This document shows positions 17,364-26,640 of a stretch of DNA of 64,000 nucleotides, in pieces. How positions within the stretch are numbered: the stretch's first letter is position 1; each line of letters begins with the position of its first letter. Source of the DNA: Clostridium sp. (GTDB lineage: Bacteria; Bacillota; Clostridia; Clostridiales; Clostridiaceae); NCBI GenBank assembly GCA_022773025.1, contig JALEZF010000058.1:1-64000 (forward strand), read 5' to 3'. Under the pieces are notes generated by a model. That model was not told the DNA's origin. It ran no database searches and saw nothing but the letters and a program-made list of their open reading frames with translations. The translations under genes were made by a program, and so were the position numbers.

Positions 17364-18215
17364 ATGGTAAAAATTATATCAGACTCATCATCGCTTTACT
17401 CTATTGAAGAGGCAAAATTAAATAATTTAGAAATTACACCGCTTTCAGTTACGATTAATAATGTGACATATAAAGAATACGAAGAAATTCAAACAGAGGA
17501 ATTTATAGATATAATACATGAAGGACATATACCAATATCATCTCAGCCATCAATAGGCGAAGTTATTGAGTTGTATAATAAATATCCTGATAAGGAAATC
17601 ATAAATATATGTATGGCGGACGGGCTTTCTGGTACATATAATTCAGCATGTACAGCTAAACAGCTTGCTGAGAACTCAGGCAGAATAGATGTGGTAAATT
17701 CAAAGACATTATGTGGACCACAAAGATATTTAGTTGATGTGGCAGTAAAACTTGCTGAAATGAACAAGTCTAGAAAAGAAATTTTGGACGAACTATATAA
17801 TTTAATGGAAACATCTCAATCTTATTTGATACCAAAGGATTTTGATTATTTAGTAAGAGGAGGAAGATTATCTCACCTAGCAGGAAGAATAGGAGCTCTA
17901 ATAAATTTAGTACCTGTAATGATGCTTTCAGAAGAACGTACAAAGCTTACTAAATTTACAGCAAAAAGAACATTTGGCAAGGCTATTTCTAAGATATGTG
18001 AAGATCTTATTAAATTTGGCGTAGATAGCAGCTTTAAAATATATATTTCACATGCTTGTATAGAAGAACTTGCAAATACAGCAAAAAAGATAATAGAAAA
18101 TAATATAGAAAATGCAGATATAGAGGTTAAAAAGCTTGGACCAGCATTTACAACACAAGGTGGACCTGGTTGTATCGCTATTCAAATGATAAAAAAACAT
18201 TCTATATTGGGTTAA
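17364..18215 (+). CDS. DegV/FakB family fatty-acid-binding protein (copy 2)
   Basis: Also 283 residues, with the same motifs as copy 1 (IISDSSSLYS, SSQPSIGEVIELY, ADGLSGTYNSACTAK, RGGRLSHLAGR, GPAFTTQGGPGCIAIQ). Differences are spread through the whole length, chiefly in the middle and in the 160-230 region, so the duplication is not recent and the two may prefer different fatty acids. It has its own promoter and palindrome, and AATGGAGGC upstream of the ATG. The DUF1836 gene starts 21 bases after its stop and is probably cotranscribed. Confidence 0.92.
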   Translation: MVKIISDSSSLYSIEEAKLNNLEITPLSVTINNVTYKEYEEIQTEEFIDIIHEGHIPISSQPSIGEVIELYNKYPDKEIINICMADGLSGTYNSACTAKQLAENSGRIDVVNSKTLCGPQRYLVDVAVKLAEMNKSRKEILDELYNLMETSQSYLIPKDFDYLVRGGRLSHLAGRIGALINLVPVMMLSEERTKLTKFTAKRTFGKAISKICEDLIKFGVDSSFKIYISHACIEELANTAKKIIENNIENADIEVKKLGPAFTTQGGPGCIAIQMIKKHSILG

Positions 18216-18236
18216 ACTTTTCGGTTAGGAGGAGTA

Positions 18237-18764
18237 ATGTGTAGACATATAAATGGGGAAGATATAGAAGAAATTTTGAATTTCCACATACCAAGATATA
18301 ATGAATTGCCTACTGTTCTGTTGTATAAAGATCAGGTGATTCTATATATAGAAGACGTGCTTAAAGTTATAAATATAAATTCTAAAGAGAGTTTATTGAC
18401 ACCAACCATGGTTAATAATTATGTTAAGCAGAAAGTTGTGTCTCCACCTAAAAATAAAAGATACAGTGAAAAACATTTAGCATATTTAATTGTGGTATGT
18501 ATTTTAAAGCAGGTTTGCAGTTTAACTGAACTCTGCGAACTTATAAAAATTCAAATAGAAACCTGTTCTATAGAGCATGCCTACGATTATTTTTGTGTAG
18601 AATTAGAGAATGCTTTAAAATGTGTTTTTACAAAGGAAAATATCATGGGCTCATCTACAAACAAAAATGATACATTAGAAAGAAAAGTTGCTAGATCTGC
18701 AGTAATGTCATTTGCTAATAAGCTTTTCTTGCACAAATATCTTGAAAAGTATAAGGCTGAATAA
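18237..18764 (+). CDS. DUF1836 domain protein, putative regulator
   Basis: A 175-residue DUF1836 protein (FHIPRYNELPTVLLYKDQVILYIEDVL; LTPTMVNNYVKQKVVSPPKNKRYSEKHLAYLIVVCILKQVCSLTEL). The TPTMVNNYVK...RYSEKHL stretch is the MerR-like winged-helix part of this family, so DNA binding is expected, though no member's target is known to me. AGGAGGAG precedes the ATG. It follows degV copy 2 by 21 bases; linkage of DegV and DUF1836 proteins in clostridia suggests, but does not prove, a role in regulating the degV genes through the palindromes upstream of them. Confidence 0.8.
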   Translation: MCRHINGEDIEEILNFHIPRYNELPTVLLYKDQVILYIEDVLKVININSKESLLTPTMVNNYVKQKVVSPPKNKRYSEKHLAYLIVVCILKQVCSLTELCELIKIQIETCSIEHAYDYFCVELENALKCVFTKENIMGSSTNKNDTLERKVARSAVMSFANKLFLHKYLEKYKAE

Positions 18765-18846
18765 ATAAAATTTTTCTTAAAATATTTTTTAATTCACAGT
18801 GATTATTGAGGTCTAGGAAGAAATAAATAAAGTTTTTCTTAAATAT
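18759..18846. repeat. Imperfect direct repeat at the 3' end of the DUF1836 gene
   Basis: GAATAAATAAAATTTTTCTT at 18759 recurs as AAATAAATAAAGTTTTTCTT at about 18821, a period of about 61 bases. The left copy includes the stop codon of the DUF1836 gene. Compare the similar repeat at the end of pit. Confidence 0.55.
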
Positions 18847-18904
18847 AATGTTTTCCTATAAATGGCCCTTGATAAATCTGCAATACATATAATAAAATAT
18901 AGCA

Positions 18905-19747
18905 ATGATGAAGAAAATTTTGAAAAGAATTATAAAAATTATGTGTATTATTTTAATGATTATGATAGCTGTTTCTATATATATTACATTTATAGAGAGG
19001 GAATTACTTGTTGTAAAAAAGCATGATATAACTATAAATAAAGAGGGGAAAGATACCATAAAAATTATTCAATTTACGGACACTCAGTTAGGTGAATATT
19101 ATAATTTGAAGGATTTAGAGAGAGCCGTTAATAGAATAAATAAGCTTGAAGCTGATGTGGTAGTTTTCACAGGAGATTTAATAGATAATGCTTCAAAATA
19201 TGATGACATTCATGGCGTTGCAAGGGTGCTTTTAAAAATAAACGCAAATCTTGGCAAATATGCCATATACGGAAACCATGATTATGGCGGAGGGGCTGAG
19301 AAGTGTTATGAAAATATCATGAATGAGGCTGGATTTAAGGTTTTACAAAATGGACACGACTATATAGAAGTTAATGGGAAAATAATAAATTTCTTTGGTG
19401 GTGATGATGCTCTTATGGGAAAACATGATGCGAAAAGAACCATAAGTGCCATAAAAAAGGATCAGGTAAACATCCTTTTAATTCATGAACCAGATCTCAT
19501 AGACAAATATAATGAGTATCCTGTGGATTTAGCCCTAAGCGGACATAGTCACGGTGGACAAGTATATATACCTTTTTATGGACCTTTAAAAAAGAATCTT
19601 TTAGCAGAAAAATATAATAGAGGCTTCTATGACATTGATAACGAAAGAAAAACCAAACTATACGTAAATACTGGTTTAGGAAATACTAAAGTTCCATTTA
19701 GATTTTTTACCATTCCAGAAATATCAGTATTTAATCTAAAAATATAA
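18905..19747 (+). CDS. Membrane-anchored calcineurin-like metallophosphoesterase
   Basis: A 280-residue YkuE/YaeI-type phosphoesterase. One N-terminal transmembrane helix (about residues 8-28, KIMCIILMIMIAVSIYITFI) is followed by the metal-site motifs IQFTDTQLGEY (D-x-Q in place of the usual D-x-H), VVFTGDLIDN, YGNHDYGGG, LLIHEPD and LSGHSHGGQV. The active site should face outside. YkuE-like proteins bind Mn2+ and hydrolyse phosphoesters or lipid A-type pyrophosphates; substrate here unknown. The ATG at 18905 has only a weak ribosome site (ATAGCA); ATG 18908 is an alternative. Flanked by the repeat at 18759 and a terminator. Confidence 0.85.
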   Translation: MMKKILKRIIKIMCIILMIMIAVSIYITFIERELLVVKKHDITINKEGKDTIKIIQFTDTQLGEYYNLKDLERAVNRINKLEADVVVFTGDLIDNASKYDDIHGVARVLLKINANLGKYAIYGNHDYGGGAEKCYENIMNEAGFKVLQNGHDYIEVNGKIINFFGGDDALMGKHDAKRTISAIKKDQVNILLIHEPDLIDKYNEYPVDLALSGHSHGGQVYIPFYGPLKKNLLAEKYNRGFYDIDNERKTKLYVNTGLGNTKVPFRFFTIPEISVFNLKI

Positions 19748-19763
19748 ATAAAAATTTTAATGG

Positions 19764-19810
19764 AAATAGGTGATTTCACTAAAAGTGAGGTTACCTATTT
19801 TTTATTTTAA
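19764..19810 (+). terminator. Terminator of the phosphoesterase gene
   Basis: AATAGGTGATTTCAC / GTGAGGTTACCTATT stem with a 5-base loop, then TTTTTATTTT. Confidence 0.8.
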
Positions 19811-19873
19811 ATAATATTTATGAAGCATGGGGATACACTAACTAATAGCAATAAAAGTTTAGGAGAGAACTAT

Positions 19874-20347
19874 ATGTATGACTATGTAAAAGGAGAACCC
19901 ATATTCACAAAGATAAATGATAAAAGTAAGCAATATCCATATTTAACGGAAAATATAGAAACGGATGTAATTATAATTGGGGGCGGGATTACCGGATGTA
20001 TATGTGGATATTATTTATCTAAAAACAACATAAAGGCTGTTCTTATAGATAAGGGAAGGATTGCGCATTTAAGTACTAGTGTGACAACATCACTTCTTCA
20101 ATATGAGCTTGATGATAATTTATCTGATTTAAAAGAAGCTACGTCATTTGAAGATTCTATAACAGCATATAAGATAGGATTAAAAGCCTTAGATGAAATA
20201 GAAGATTTTATAAGAGAATATTGAAATAAATGCGATTATATAAAGAGAGATACGCTTTTGTATACATCTAAACAAGATGAAAAAAATGCAATAAAAATAG
20301 AGTTTCAGCAAAGAAAAGATAATGGATTTAATAAAATTCTTTTATAG
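19874..20347 (+). pseudogene. Truncated FAD-dependent oxidoreductase
   Basis: TTAGGAGAGAAC precedes ATG 19874. The protein starts like a DAO-family flavoprotein, with a complete dinucleotide-binding motif VIIIGGGITGCICGYYL, then LIDKGRIAHLSTSVTTSLLQ. A TGA at 20222-20224 breaks the frame, and continued reading (NKCDYIKRDTLLYTSKQ) still matches the family until a second stop at 20345. Homologues are about 400 residues or more, so roughly two thirds is missing as well. There is no hairpin after the TGA and the site is not a cysteine position, so this is a nonsense codon rather than selenocysteine. Confidence 0.75.
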
Positions 20348-20463
20348 TTTATTACTCCTCGTAAGTTGTGTACATTTACATTAATTACTGAATTTAATAT
20401 AATTTTAACATTAATATAATTTTTAACATATTGAAAATTGTATGAGTTAAGGGGGACTGAGCA

Positions 20464-21213
20464 ATGATTAATAAAAGAGACATAATAGATATAGCCAAAG
20501 AGCAATTAGCTTTAGACTATAATTGCAGAAAAGAAGATTTTGAAAAAGATGAGAACACTATAGTTTCTAACGATTTACTGGAAGGACGTAGAATAAAGGA
20601 TAGTGAGGGCAGCTATTTTAGAGCGGTGTGTATTGGTGGAAAAGCTGTAATAAATGTTGGAGAAGAGCTTATACCATGGTTTGAAGATACATATACTGAG
20701 TCTAACTGTGATTGGTTCTTTGAATATGAAAACTTAAAGAGGATAGAGTCTAAATTAAAGGAAGTTGGACAAGAAATAGAAGATATACATCATTATTATC
20801 TTCCTCTAGCTCATATGGAGATTGTAAAACCAATTATGAAAGTTAAGTGGTATGAGAAGGATGAAATTTTTCAATTTGAAGATGATGTGAGATTTGGTGA
20901 AGCCTTAATGTTTGACGAAGAAAATCCAGATGTTTTGGCAGTGGCGGCTTTTGATGGTGATGAAATAGTTGCCATGGCAGGTGCAACTGAAGATTGCAAT
21001 ACTATGTGGCAGCTTGGAGTCAATGTAGTGCCAAGCTACAGAGGAAGAGGGATAGCTAGCAATTTGGTAGCATTACTAAGGCAAGAAGTTCTAAAGAGAG
21101 GTAAAGTACCTTTTACTGGAACAGTAGAATCTCATTTTAATTCACAGAATGTATCATTAAATGCGGGATTCCGTCCAGTATGGGGAGAGATACATTCAAA
21201 TAGCATAGAGTAA
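20464..21213 (+). CDS. GNAT family N-acetyltransferase
   Basis: A 249-residue protein whose C-terminal 120 residues form a GNAT domain: VAAFDGDEIVAMAGATED (strands 2-3), the acetyl-CoA motif A QLGVNVVPSYRGRGIASNLV with the R/Q-x-x-G-x-G/A pyrophosphate loop, and FNSQNVSLNAGFRPVWGE. The N-terminal half (residues 1-120) is a separate domain found in clostridial relatives, of unknown function. AAGGGGGACTGAGCA lies before the ATG. It is alone between the flavoprotein remnant and a terminator shared with a convergent gene. The acceptor substrate is unknown. Confidence 0.85.
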   Translation: MINKRDIIDIAKEQLALDYNCRKEDFEKDENTIVSNDLLEGRRIKDSEGSYFRAVCIGGKAVINVGEELIPWFEDTYTESNCDWFFEYENLKRIESKLKEVGQEIEDIHHYYLPLAHMEIVKPIMKVKWYEKDEIFQFEDDVRFGEALMFDEENPDVLAVAAFDGDEIVAMAGATEDCNTMWQLGVNVVPSYRGRGIASNLVALLRQEVLKRGKVPFTGTVESHFNSQNVSLNAGFRPVWGEIHSNSIE

Positions 21214-21219
21214 TTTTAT

Positions 21220-21257
21220 ATGAAAAGAGCTTCGTAGATAATTGAAGCTCTTTTCAT
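21220..21257. terminator. Bidirectional terminator
   Basis: A perfect 14-base inverted repeat ATGAAAAGAGCTTC / GAAGCTCTTTTCAT between convergent genes. Confidence 0.75.
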
Positions 21258-21268
21258 GTGGGCAAAAA

Positions 21269-21703
21269 CTAATTTTCAAATGAATCTTTTAAAATCTGAG
21301 AAAAAGCCAAATACCTCAAGTAGTTAGCACAAGCACTTGCTAGGTAAGCTTCTGTAAGAATTTTATAAGGAGCTAAATTTATGTTTTCATTTCCTTGAGT
21401 CAATCTAAGCTGTTTTTCATCATATCTTTTTAATGCAACTATGTAGAGAATTACATAGCCCATTAATACAAACTGCTGACCAATAAGTGTAACTTCTGCT
21501 GGAGAGTCTCCAGTAAAGTTTCTTTCGAGAATTTCTAAAACATCTAAATCCGCGCCACGAAAAAAATTGCTGTATCCTAAAGTTAAAAAGAAAGCACCGC
21601 TCTTTTCTAATTCAGCTATACTTATATCTAAATTTTTAATAAACTCATCAAATTTTTCTGATGTATCTTGGGATTCCTTGAACTTATCATCAAAACTATT
21701 CAT
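21269..21703 (-). CDS. Hypothetical protein
   Basis: About 144 residues from ATG 21703, which follows GGGGGC at ten bases; an in-frame ATG at 21721 has no good ribosome site. I do not recognise the family. The first 40 residues are charged, and residues 80-100 (FVLMGYVILYIVALKRY) form a helix hydrophobic enough for one membrane pass or a buried core. No cysteine pairs or catalytic motif except the single C near the end. It lies between the GNAT gene (convergent) and an exonuclease gene on the same strand. Confidence 0.65.
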   Translation of the reverse strand: MNSFDDKFKESQDTSEKFDEFIKNLDISIAELEKSGAFFLTLGYSNFFRGADLDVLEILERNFTGDSPAEVTLIGQQFVLMGYVILYIVALKRYDEKQLRLTQGNENINLAPYKILTEAYLASACANYLRYLAFSQILKDSFEN

Positions 21704-21810
21704 ATTTATAAAAGCCCCCATAAAGTATGTTTACCTTATATTAACATATGAAGCAACTAGCCTTTATAACACATATAAAATAGAATAATAATTGATGGAA
21801 ATTTTTGTGT

Positions 21811-22545
21811 TTACAAAAGAAATTGATTTGTCTTTCCCATGATATAAGCCAGTTTTATCATTGATTTCTCATCATCAGTAAGCTTACGATTATACATTTT
21901 TTCTAATTGCTTAAAAAGAGAAACTGTATCAATTTTGTGCTTTAAAGCTGCTTTAGATTGTCTATAGGAAAAATTGAAGTCATATAGGGAAGGTTTTATA
22001 TCAGGAGTAAAGAGTTTTTTGAATATTTCTGATGTATAGTAAGCATCGTTAAAGGCATCATGAAAGTCTCCGGTGAGAGGAAGATTAAAAGAGTCTACAA
22101 CTTTACTTAAACCAACCTTTGTCCCTTTTGGAGCATTGAAATATTTAGAGGCTAAAGCTTGTATATCAATATACTTTTTAGATAGACGTCCTAAATCTAG
22201 CTTATGAAACTTTACGTTTCGTACAAATTCCTTTATGTCACTTGTTCCCCATATACATAATACAAAATCCTCATGTCCAATAAACTTTAAAAAATCATCA
22301 TAGACAAGGGAGAAGGCTTTGTTGGAATTAACCGCATCAGTGGTTATACTTGTCAAATTCTCTATGTAAGGATGAATTTCAGTATAAAGTGTAGGCTTAA
22401 CTAAGGCGTTAAAATTACCTTGATGGTTTAAATTTTCATCAAGTTTAACAGCGCCTATTTGTATTATTTCAAAAGGCATACCGAAATCTTCGGCATCCTT
22501 GGAATTTTTCTGATTAAATTCTAAATCATATATTATGTAATTCAT
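21811..22545 (-). CDS. DEDDh 3'-5' exonuclease (DnaQ/KapD-like)
   Basis: About 244 residues from ATG 22545 (TAGGTGAAG just upstream). The exonuclease fold is clear: YIIYDLEFNQ (the usual DxE with first metal ligands), EIIQIGAVKLDE, then the late LTGDFHDAFNDAYYTSEIF holding the HxxxxD of the DEDDh class. Such single-domain proteins act on single-stranded DNA or RNA ends; KapD of Bacillus is a relative that restrains sporulation. The C-terminal 60 residues are an extra helical region ending in MGKTNQFLL. Monocistronic. Substrate not evident. Confidence 0.88.
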   Translation of the reverse strand: MNYIIYDLEFNQKNSKDAEDFGMPFEIIQIGAVKLDENLNHQGNFNALVKPTLYTEIHPYIENLTSITTDAVNSNKAFSLVYDDFLKFIGHEDFVLCIWGTSDIKEFVRNVKFHKLDLGRLSKKYIDIQALASKYFNAPKGTKVGLSKVVDSFNLPLTGDFHDAFNDAYYTSEIFKKLFTPDIKPSLYDFNFSYRQSKAALKHKIDTVSLFKQLEKMYNRKLTDDEKSMIKLAYIMGKTNQFLL

Positions 22546-22859
22546 TATCTTCACCTAACTTTTAAGATTAATATACTTCAGTGTTATATATGTAATTATA
22601 ACCAAAATATAAGATTTTGATATAATAAAACACAAATAAATTAAATATAGACAACTAAATAGATAAAAGTTAAGAGAAGGAAGAACATTAAAATAGTGAA
22701 ATAAATAAAATTTAAATTATAAGTAAAGATGAGTACAGATTTTTTGAAAATAAAATTCTGTATCTATGATGATAACAAATATCACTGTAAGCTACATTTT
22801 TATGATAGAATATTTATGGATTTATAATTAACTAAAAAAAATTAAAAAATGGAGGTACT
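22546..22859. other. Gene-free gap before the ABC exporter
   Basis: About 310 bases of A/T-rich sequence between divergent genes. I see no ORF, riboswitch or strong dyad; several TATAAT-like words occur, but none has a convincing -35 partner. Confidence 0.5.
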
Positions 22860-24566
22860 ATGTTAAAGAAATTTGTAAATTTTTATAAACCATACAAGAA
22901 ATTATTTGTATTTGATCTTATAGCAGCTTTTATAGCTGCAGCAATAGATCTAGTTTATCCTATGATGACTAGAGAAATTATGGATTCCGCTATTCCTAAT
23001 AGGGACCTTAGAACTTTAGGAGTATTTGCAGCAACACTTATAGTATTATTTTTAATCAAAGCACTTTGTGGATATTTTATGCAGTACTGGGGACATGTCG
23101 TTGGTGTTAGAATGCAGGGAGATATGAGAAGAAAGGTGTTCAATCATCTTCAAAGACTTCCGAATAAATTCTTTGACAACACTAAAACTGGTGATGTCAT
23201 GTCTAGAATAATTAACGACTTGATGGATATTTCAGAGCTTGCTCACCATGGACCAGAGGATTTATTCATTTCAGGAGTAATGCTTGTAGGTTCATTTATA
23301 ATTCTATGCACCATCAATGTTCCACTTACAATAATCATTTTTGCCTTTATTCCTATCATAGTAATTTTCACTATGAATAAGAGAAAAAAGATGAAAAAAG
23401 CTTTTCTAGAAACTAAAGTTGAAACTGGTAAGGTAAATGCAAACCTAGAAAACAGTATAGCGGGTATAAGAGTATCAAAGGCTTTTGTAAGTCATAGCTA
23501 TGAAGAGGAAAAGTTTGAGCAGGGAAATAAGAGCTTTATGACAGCAAGAGAAAAAGCTTACAAGGTTATGGCAGAATATTTTGCTGGAGCAAATCTTTCT
23601 CTAGATGTTTTAAACTATGTGGTTTTAATATTTGGAGGATTATTTACCTTTAACGGTGCAATAAGCATGGGAGATTACGTTGCATATCTTCTATATATAA
23701 AGATTTTTATGGACCCTATAAAGAAGCTTATAAACTTTATGGAGCAGTTCCAAAATGGAATGACAGGATTCCAAAGATATGTTGAAATCTTAAATGAGGA
23801 CAGAGAAAAAGAAAAGAAGGGAGCAAAACCTCTTAAAGATGTTAAAGGCAAGATAACCTTTAAAAATGCTAGCTTTAGCTATGAAGATAATATGATACTG
23901 GACAACCTTTCTTTAGAGATTGAAGAAGGCAAGATGTTAGCTTTAGTTGGACCTTCCGGTGGAGGAAAAACTACATTTTGTAACCTTATACCTAGATTTT
24001 ATGATCTTAATAGGGGAGATATATTAATAGATGATAAGAGCATTTATGATGTGACTTTAGAATCACTAAGAGCAAACATAGGAATAGTCCAGCAGGAAGT
24101 GTTTTTATTTACAGGTACCATAAAAGAGAATATACGTTACGGAAATTTAGAATCAAGTGATGAAGAGATTGTAGAAGCAGCTAAGAGAGCTAATATTCAT
24201 GACTTTATAATGAATTTAGAGGACGGATATGATACTTATATAGGAGAAAGAGGAACAAAGCTATCTGGAGGACAGAAGCAAAGAATTTCTATAGCAAGAG
24301 TATTTTTGAAGAATCCAAGAATACTTATATTAGATGAAGCTACATCGGCTCTTGACAATACAACTGAGTATTATATAAAGCAGTCCCTTGACGAATTATG
24401 TAAGGGTAGAACTACAATAGTAGTTGCTCATAGACTATCTACTATAAGAAATGCAGATGAGATAATAGTTCTTACAGACAAGGGAATAGAGGAAAGAGGA
24501 ACTCATGAGGAGCTTATGAATCTTAACGGAATATATAAGGATCTTCATAGATTTGTAAGTCAATAA
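22860..24566 (+). CDS. ABC exporter, fused permease and ATPase (half-transporter)
   Basis: A 568-residue type IV ABC exporter of the MsbA/BmrA family. The membrane domain (about 1-310) has six helices and an intracellular loop motif (FNHLQRLPNKFFDNTKTGDVMSRI). The ATPase domain carries Walker A GPSGGGKTT, Q-loop VQQEVFLFTGTIKENI, signature LSGGQKQR, Walker B ILILDEATSALD and H-loop VAHRLST. It should work as a homodimer exporting lipids or drugs; no partner half-transporter is beside it, and the next gene is a hydrogenase remnant. ATGGAGG precedes the ATG. A clear terminator follows. Confidence 0.93.
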   Translation: MLKKFVNFYKPYKKLFVFDLIAAFIAAAIDLVYPMMTREIMDSAIPNRDLRTLGVFAATLIVLFLIKALCGYFMQYWGHVVGVRMQGDMRRKVFNHLQRLPNKFFDNTKTGDVMSRIINDLMDISELAHHGPEDLFISGVMLVGSFIILCTINVPLTIIIFAFIPIIVIFTMNKRKKMKKAFLETKVETGKVNANLENSIAGIRVSKAFVSHSYEEEKFEQGNKSFMTAREKAYKVMAEYFAGANLSLDVLNYVVLIFGGLFTFNGAISMGDYVAYLLYIKIFMDPIKKLINFMEQFQNGMTGFQRYVEILNEDREKEKKGAKPLKDVKGKITFKNASFSYEDNMILDNLSLEIEEGKMLALVGPSGGGKTTFCNLIPRFYDLNRGDILIDDKSIYDVTLESLRANIGIVQQEVFLFTGTIKENIRYGNLESSDEEIVEAAKRANIHDFIMNLEDGYDTYIGERGTKLSGGQKQRISIARVFLKNPRILILDEATSALDNTTEYYIKQSLDELCKGRTTIVVAHRLSTIRNADEIIVLTDKGIEERGTHEELMNLNGIYKDLHRFVSQ

Positions 24567-24575
24567 GATAAGAAT

Positions 24576-24618
24576 AAAAAATCACACCAATAAATAAAAT
24601 TTGGTGTGATTTTTTTAT
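24576..24618 (+). terminator. Terminator of the ABC exporter
   Basis: AAAAAATCACACCAA / TTGGTGTGATTTTTTT with a 10-base loop and a T-run. Confidence 0.85.
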
Positions 24619-24704
24619 TCTTATTTTCAAGGTAAAAGATTTTAGTATAAAAGTATGGCTAATAAAATATAATTTAAAGAAGGTATATATAGGAAGGTGT
24701 TAAA

Positions 24705-25550
24705 TTGTCTAAAAAAAGAAAATGTCCCAAAGAAGTATTAGACTTAACATTAGAGAAAATAAGAAATAAAAGATTAGAAAAAGTAAATCTTATTTGGATA
24801 GAAGCATGTGGCTGTGCTGGAGATATTATTTCTCTTTTAGATGGTAATAATCCAGATATGGCTTATTTTTTTAGTGAAATGGTGAATCTGACGTATAACA
24901 ATAGCATTATGGGGGCAGATGGGCAAAGAGCTTTTGAAAAGTTTCTTGAGACTTTAGATACAGAATTTATTCTAGCAGTGGAAGGAGCAGTTACTACAAG
25001 GGATAATGGAGCTTACGACATCATTGCTGAATATAATGGGAAAAATATCTCGGGAGCAGATGCAATAACTCTCGCAGCTGGGAAAGCAAAATATGTTTTA
25101 GCTATAGGTACCTGTGCAACCTATGGAGGAATTTCAGCCACAAAGCCAAATCCATCAATGAGCATGAGTCTTCAAGACTTTTGGGTAAGGAAGTTATAAG
25201 AATTCCTCCAGGTTGTCCAGCAAATTCTCAATGGATAACAAGTACAATAGCACATTTGATATCTTATGGAATACCGGAACTTGATGCAGAAGGAAGACCT
25301 AAATTACTATATGGTGAAACAATTCATACTAATTGTGAAAGGCGATCTTATTTTGATAGGCAGATTTTTGCAGAGAAGTTAGGGGATAAGGAGTGCATGT
25401 ATAAATTAGGATGCAAAGGGCCTATAACAAGAGCAGATTGTCCTATTGTAAGATGGGATGATGGAGTTAATTGGCCTGTAGGAGCTAATACACCATGTAT
25501 AGTCTGTGCACAAGCAAGGGTTTCCTTATAGTATCAAAAGAGGACTGTGA
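24705..25550 (+). pseudogene. Broken [NiFe]-hydrogenase small subunit
   Basis: TTG 24705 follows AGGAAGGTG. The first frame (to about 25175) encodes a hydrogenase small-subunit N-terminus: IEACGCAGDIISLLDGNNPD, VEGAVTTRDNG, IGTCATYGGISATKPNPS. At TTTTGGGT (about 25176) the sense shifts to another frame: LGKEVIRIPPGCPANSQW, HTNCERRSYFD, CMYKLGCKGPITRADCP, WPVGANTPCIVCAQ. At about 25513 it shifts again to QGFPYSIKRGL, where homologues have GFPD. These segments carry the cysteines for the iron-sulfur clusters. No large subunit, membrane partner or maturation gene is near, and the C-terminus is short. Two frameshifts and isolation mark it as non-functional. Confidence 0.8.
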
Positions 25551-25564
25551 TAAAACATTAAAAA

Positions 25565-26584
25565 TCATAAAGAAAATCCTCTAAGTAAAGATGCTGCTAT
25601 TATAGGAGAATTTATAGAAGAATTTATAGAAGAACCTAATGAAAAGGTATATCTTAAAATTACTGCATTTAAAATATCATCATGAATTTTAGAGCAATAT
25701 TCTATTATACCATAAGAGTATAAAGTGTTTATATTAAATCTTGATTTCATTTCATCATAGTTACACTCTACATCTTCTATCAGGTCTTTAGCAGATTTTA
25801 CTGATATGTTTTTGTATAAAATACAAAATTCATCTCCACCCATTCTGTAAACCGTTCCATAGAGTCTAAATGCTTTATTTAGATTTTGAGCCGCAAGAAA
25901 AAGTAATTCATCTCCATTAAAGTGGCCTAAGGAATCATTGGTTTTCTTTAATCCGTTCAAATCTATGGAAATTATTATGACTTTTCTCTTATGATTACAT
26001 TGTTTTAAACCTATTTGAAACATCATCCTGTTTGAAATATTTGTAAGAGAATCATGCCTAAACTGCATGTCCCTTATTATTATATAATAAAATAATAAAT
26101 CTATGGCTACGGTACTCAATATGAGAAGAATTTGAGCTATAAATACCTGAAAAGTAAGTCCTGCAAGGATTAATATGCAAATAAAGACAAAGCATACACT
26201 GTCTTCACGCATATAGTATTTTCTATCCTGACACTCTACAAAAATAAATAGAATAAAATATATAAGACTTACAATTAGCTAAACACAAAATAAATCTCCT
26301 CTATTATATGTATTTACATTAGAAATATAAAATATCCAGCCATCTTTTATGCTTCCAAAGCTTACTATGCCATTTATAATCAATAGTATAGTGATAAATT
26401 TCTTATACCTATGTAGAGGTGTACTATCAATTTTCATAAGCATAAGCATATATGGCATTGCAGGAGCTAGAGTAAATCCAATAGCATTTGAAATTTTAGA
26501 AAGATACACTGCAGTTGGTGAGTTGTATTTTAAAATCACTATTGTAAAAGTCTCTAATAGTGATTCTACTATGGTTAAGACCAT
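25565..26584 (-). pseudogene. GGDEF protein interrupted by an amber codon
   Basis: The minus strand encodes a membrane region of about four helices (26584 down to 26282), a TAG at 26279-26281, then in the same frame a further stretch (LIVSLIYFILFIFVECQDRKYYMRED) and a GGDEF domain with HDSLTNISNRMMFQ, DLNGLKKTNDSLGHFNGDELL and RMGGDEFCILYK. The diguanylate cyclase active-site motif is thus intact but cut off from the start. The C-terminus loses family likeness after about residue 190 of the second part (a short repeated TATAAATTC stretch), and no start codon with a ribosome site was found upstream of 26584. A restart at ATG 26212 could yield a soluble-loop plus GGDEF fragment. Confidence 0.7.
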
Positions 26585-26640
26585 AGCTATAGAAAAATAT
26601 TTTGTGATTGTTTTATTTAAAATATAATTATGATAAAGAA

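Noticed and set aside
20222..20224. In-frame TGA in the FAD oxidoreductase as selenocysteine
   Set aside because: It is not at a Cys position of the family, no SECIS-like hairpin follows, and a second stop truncates the protein soon after.
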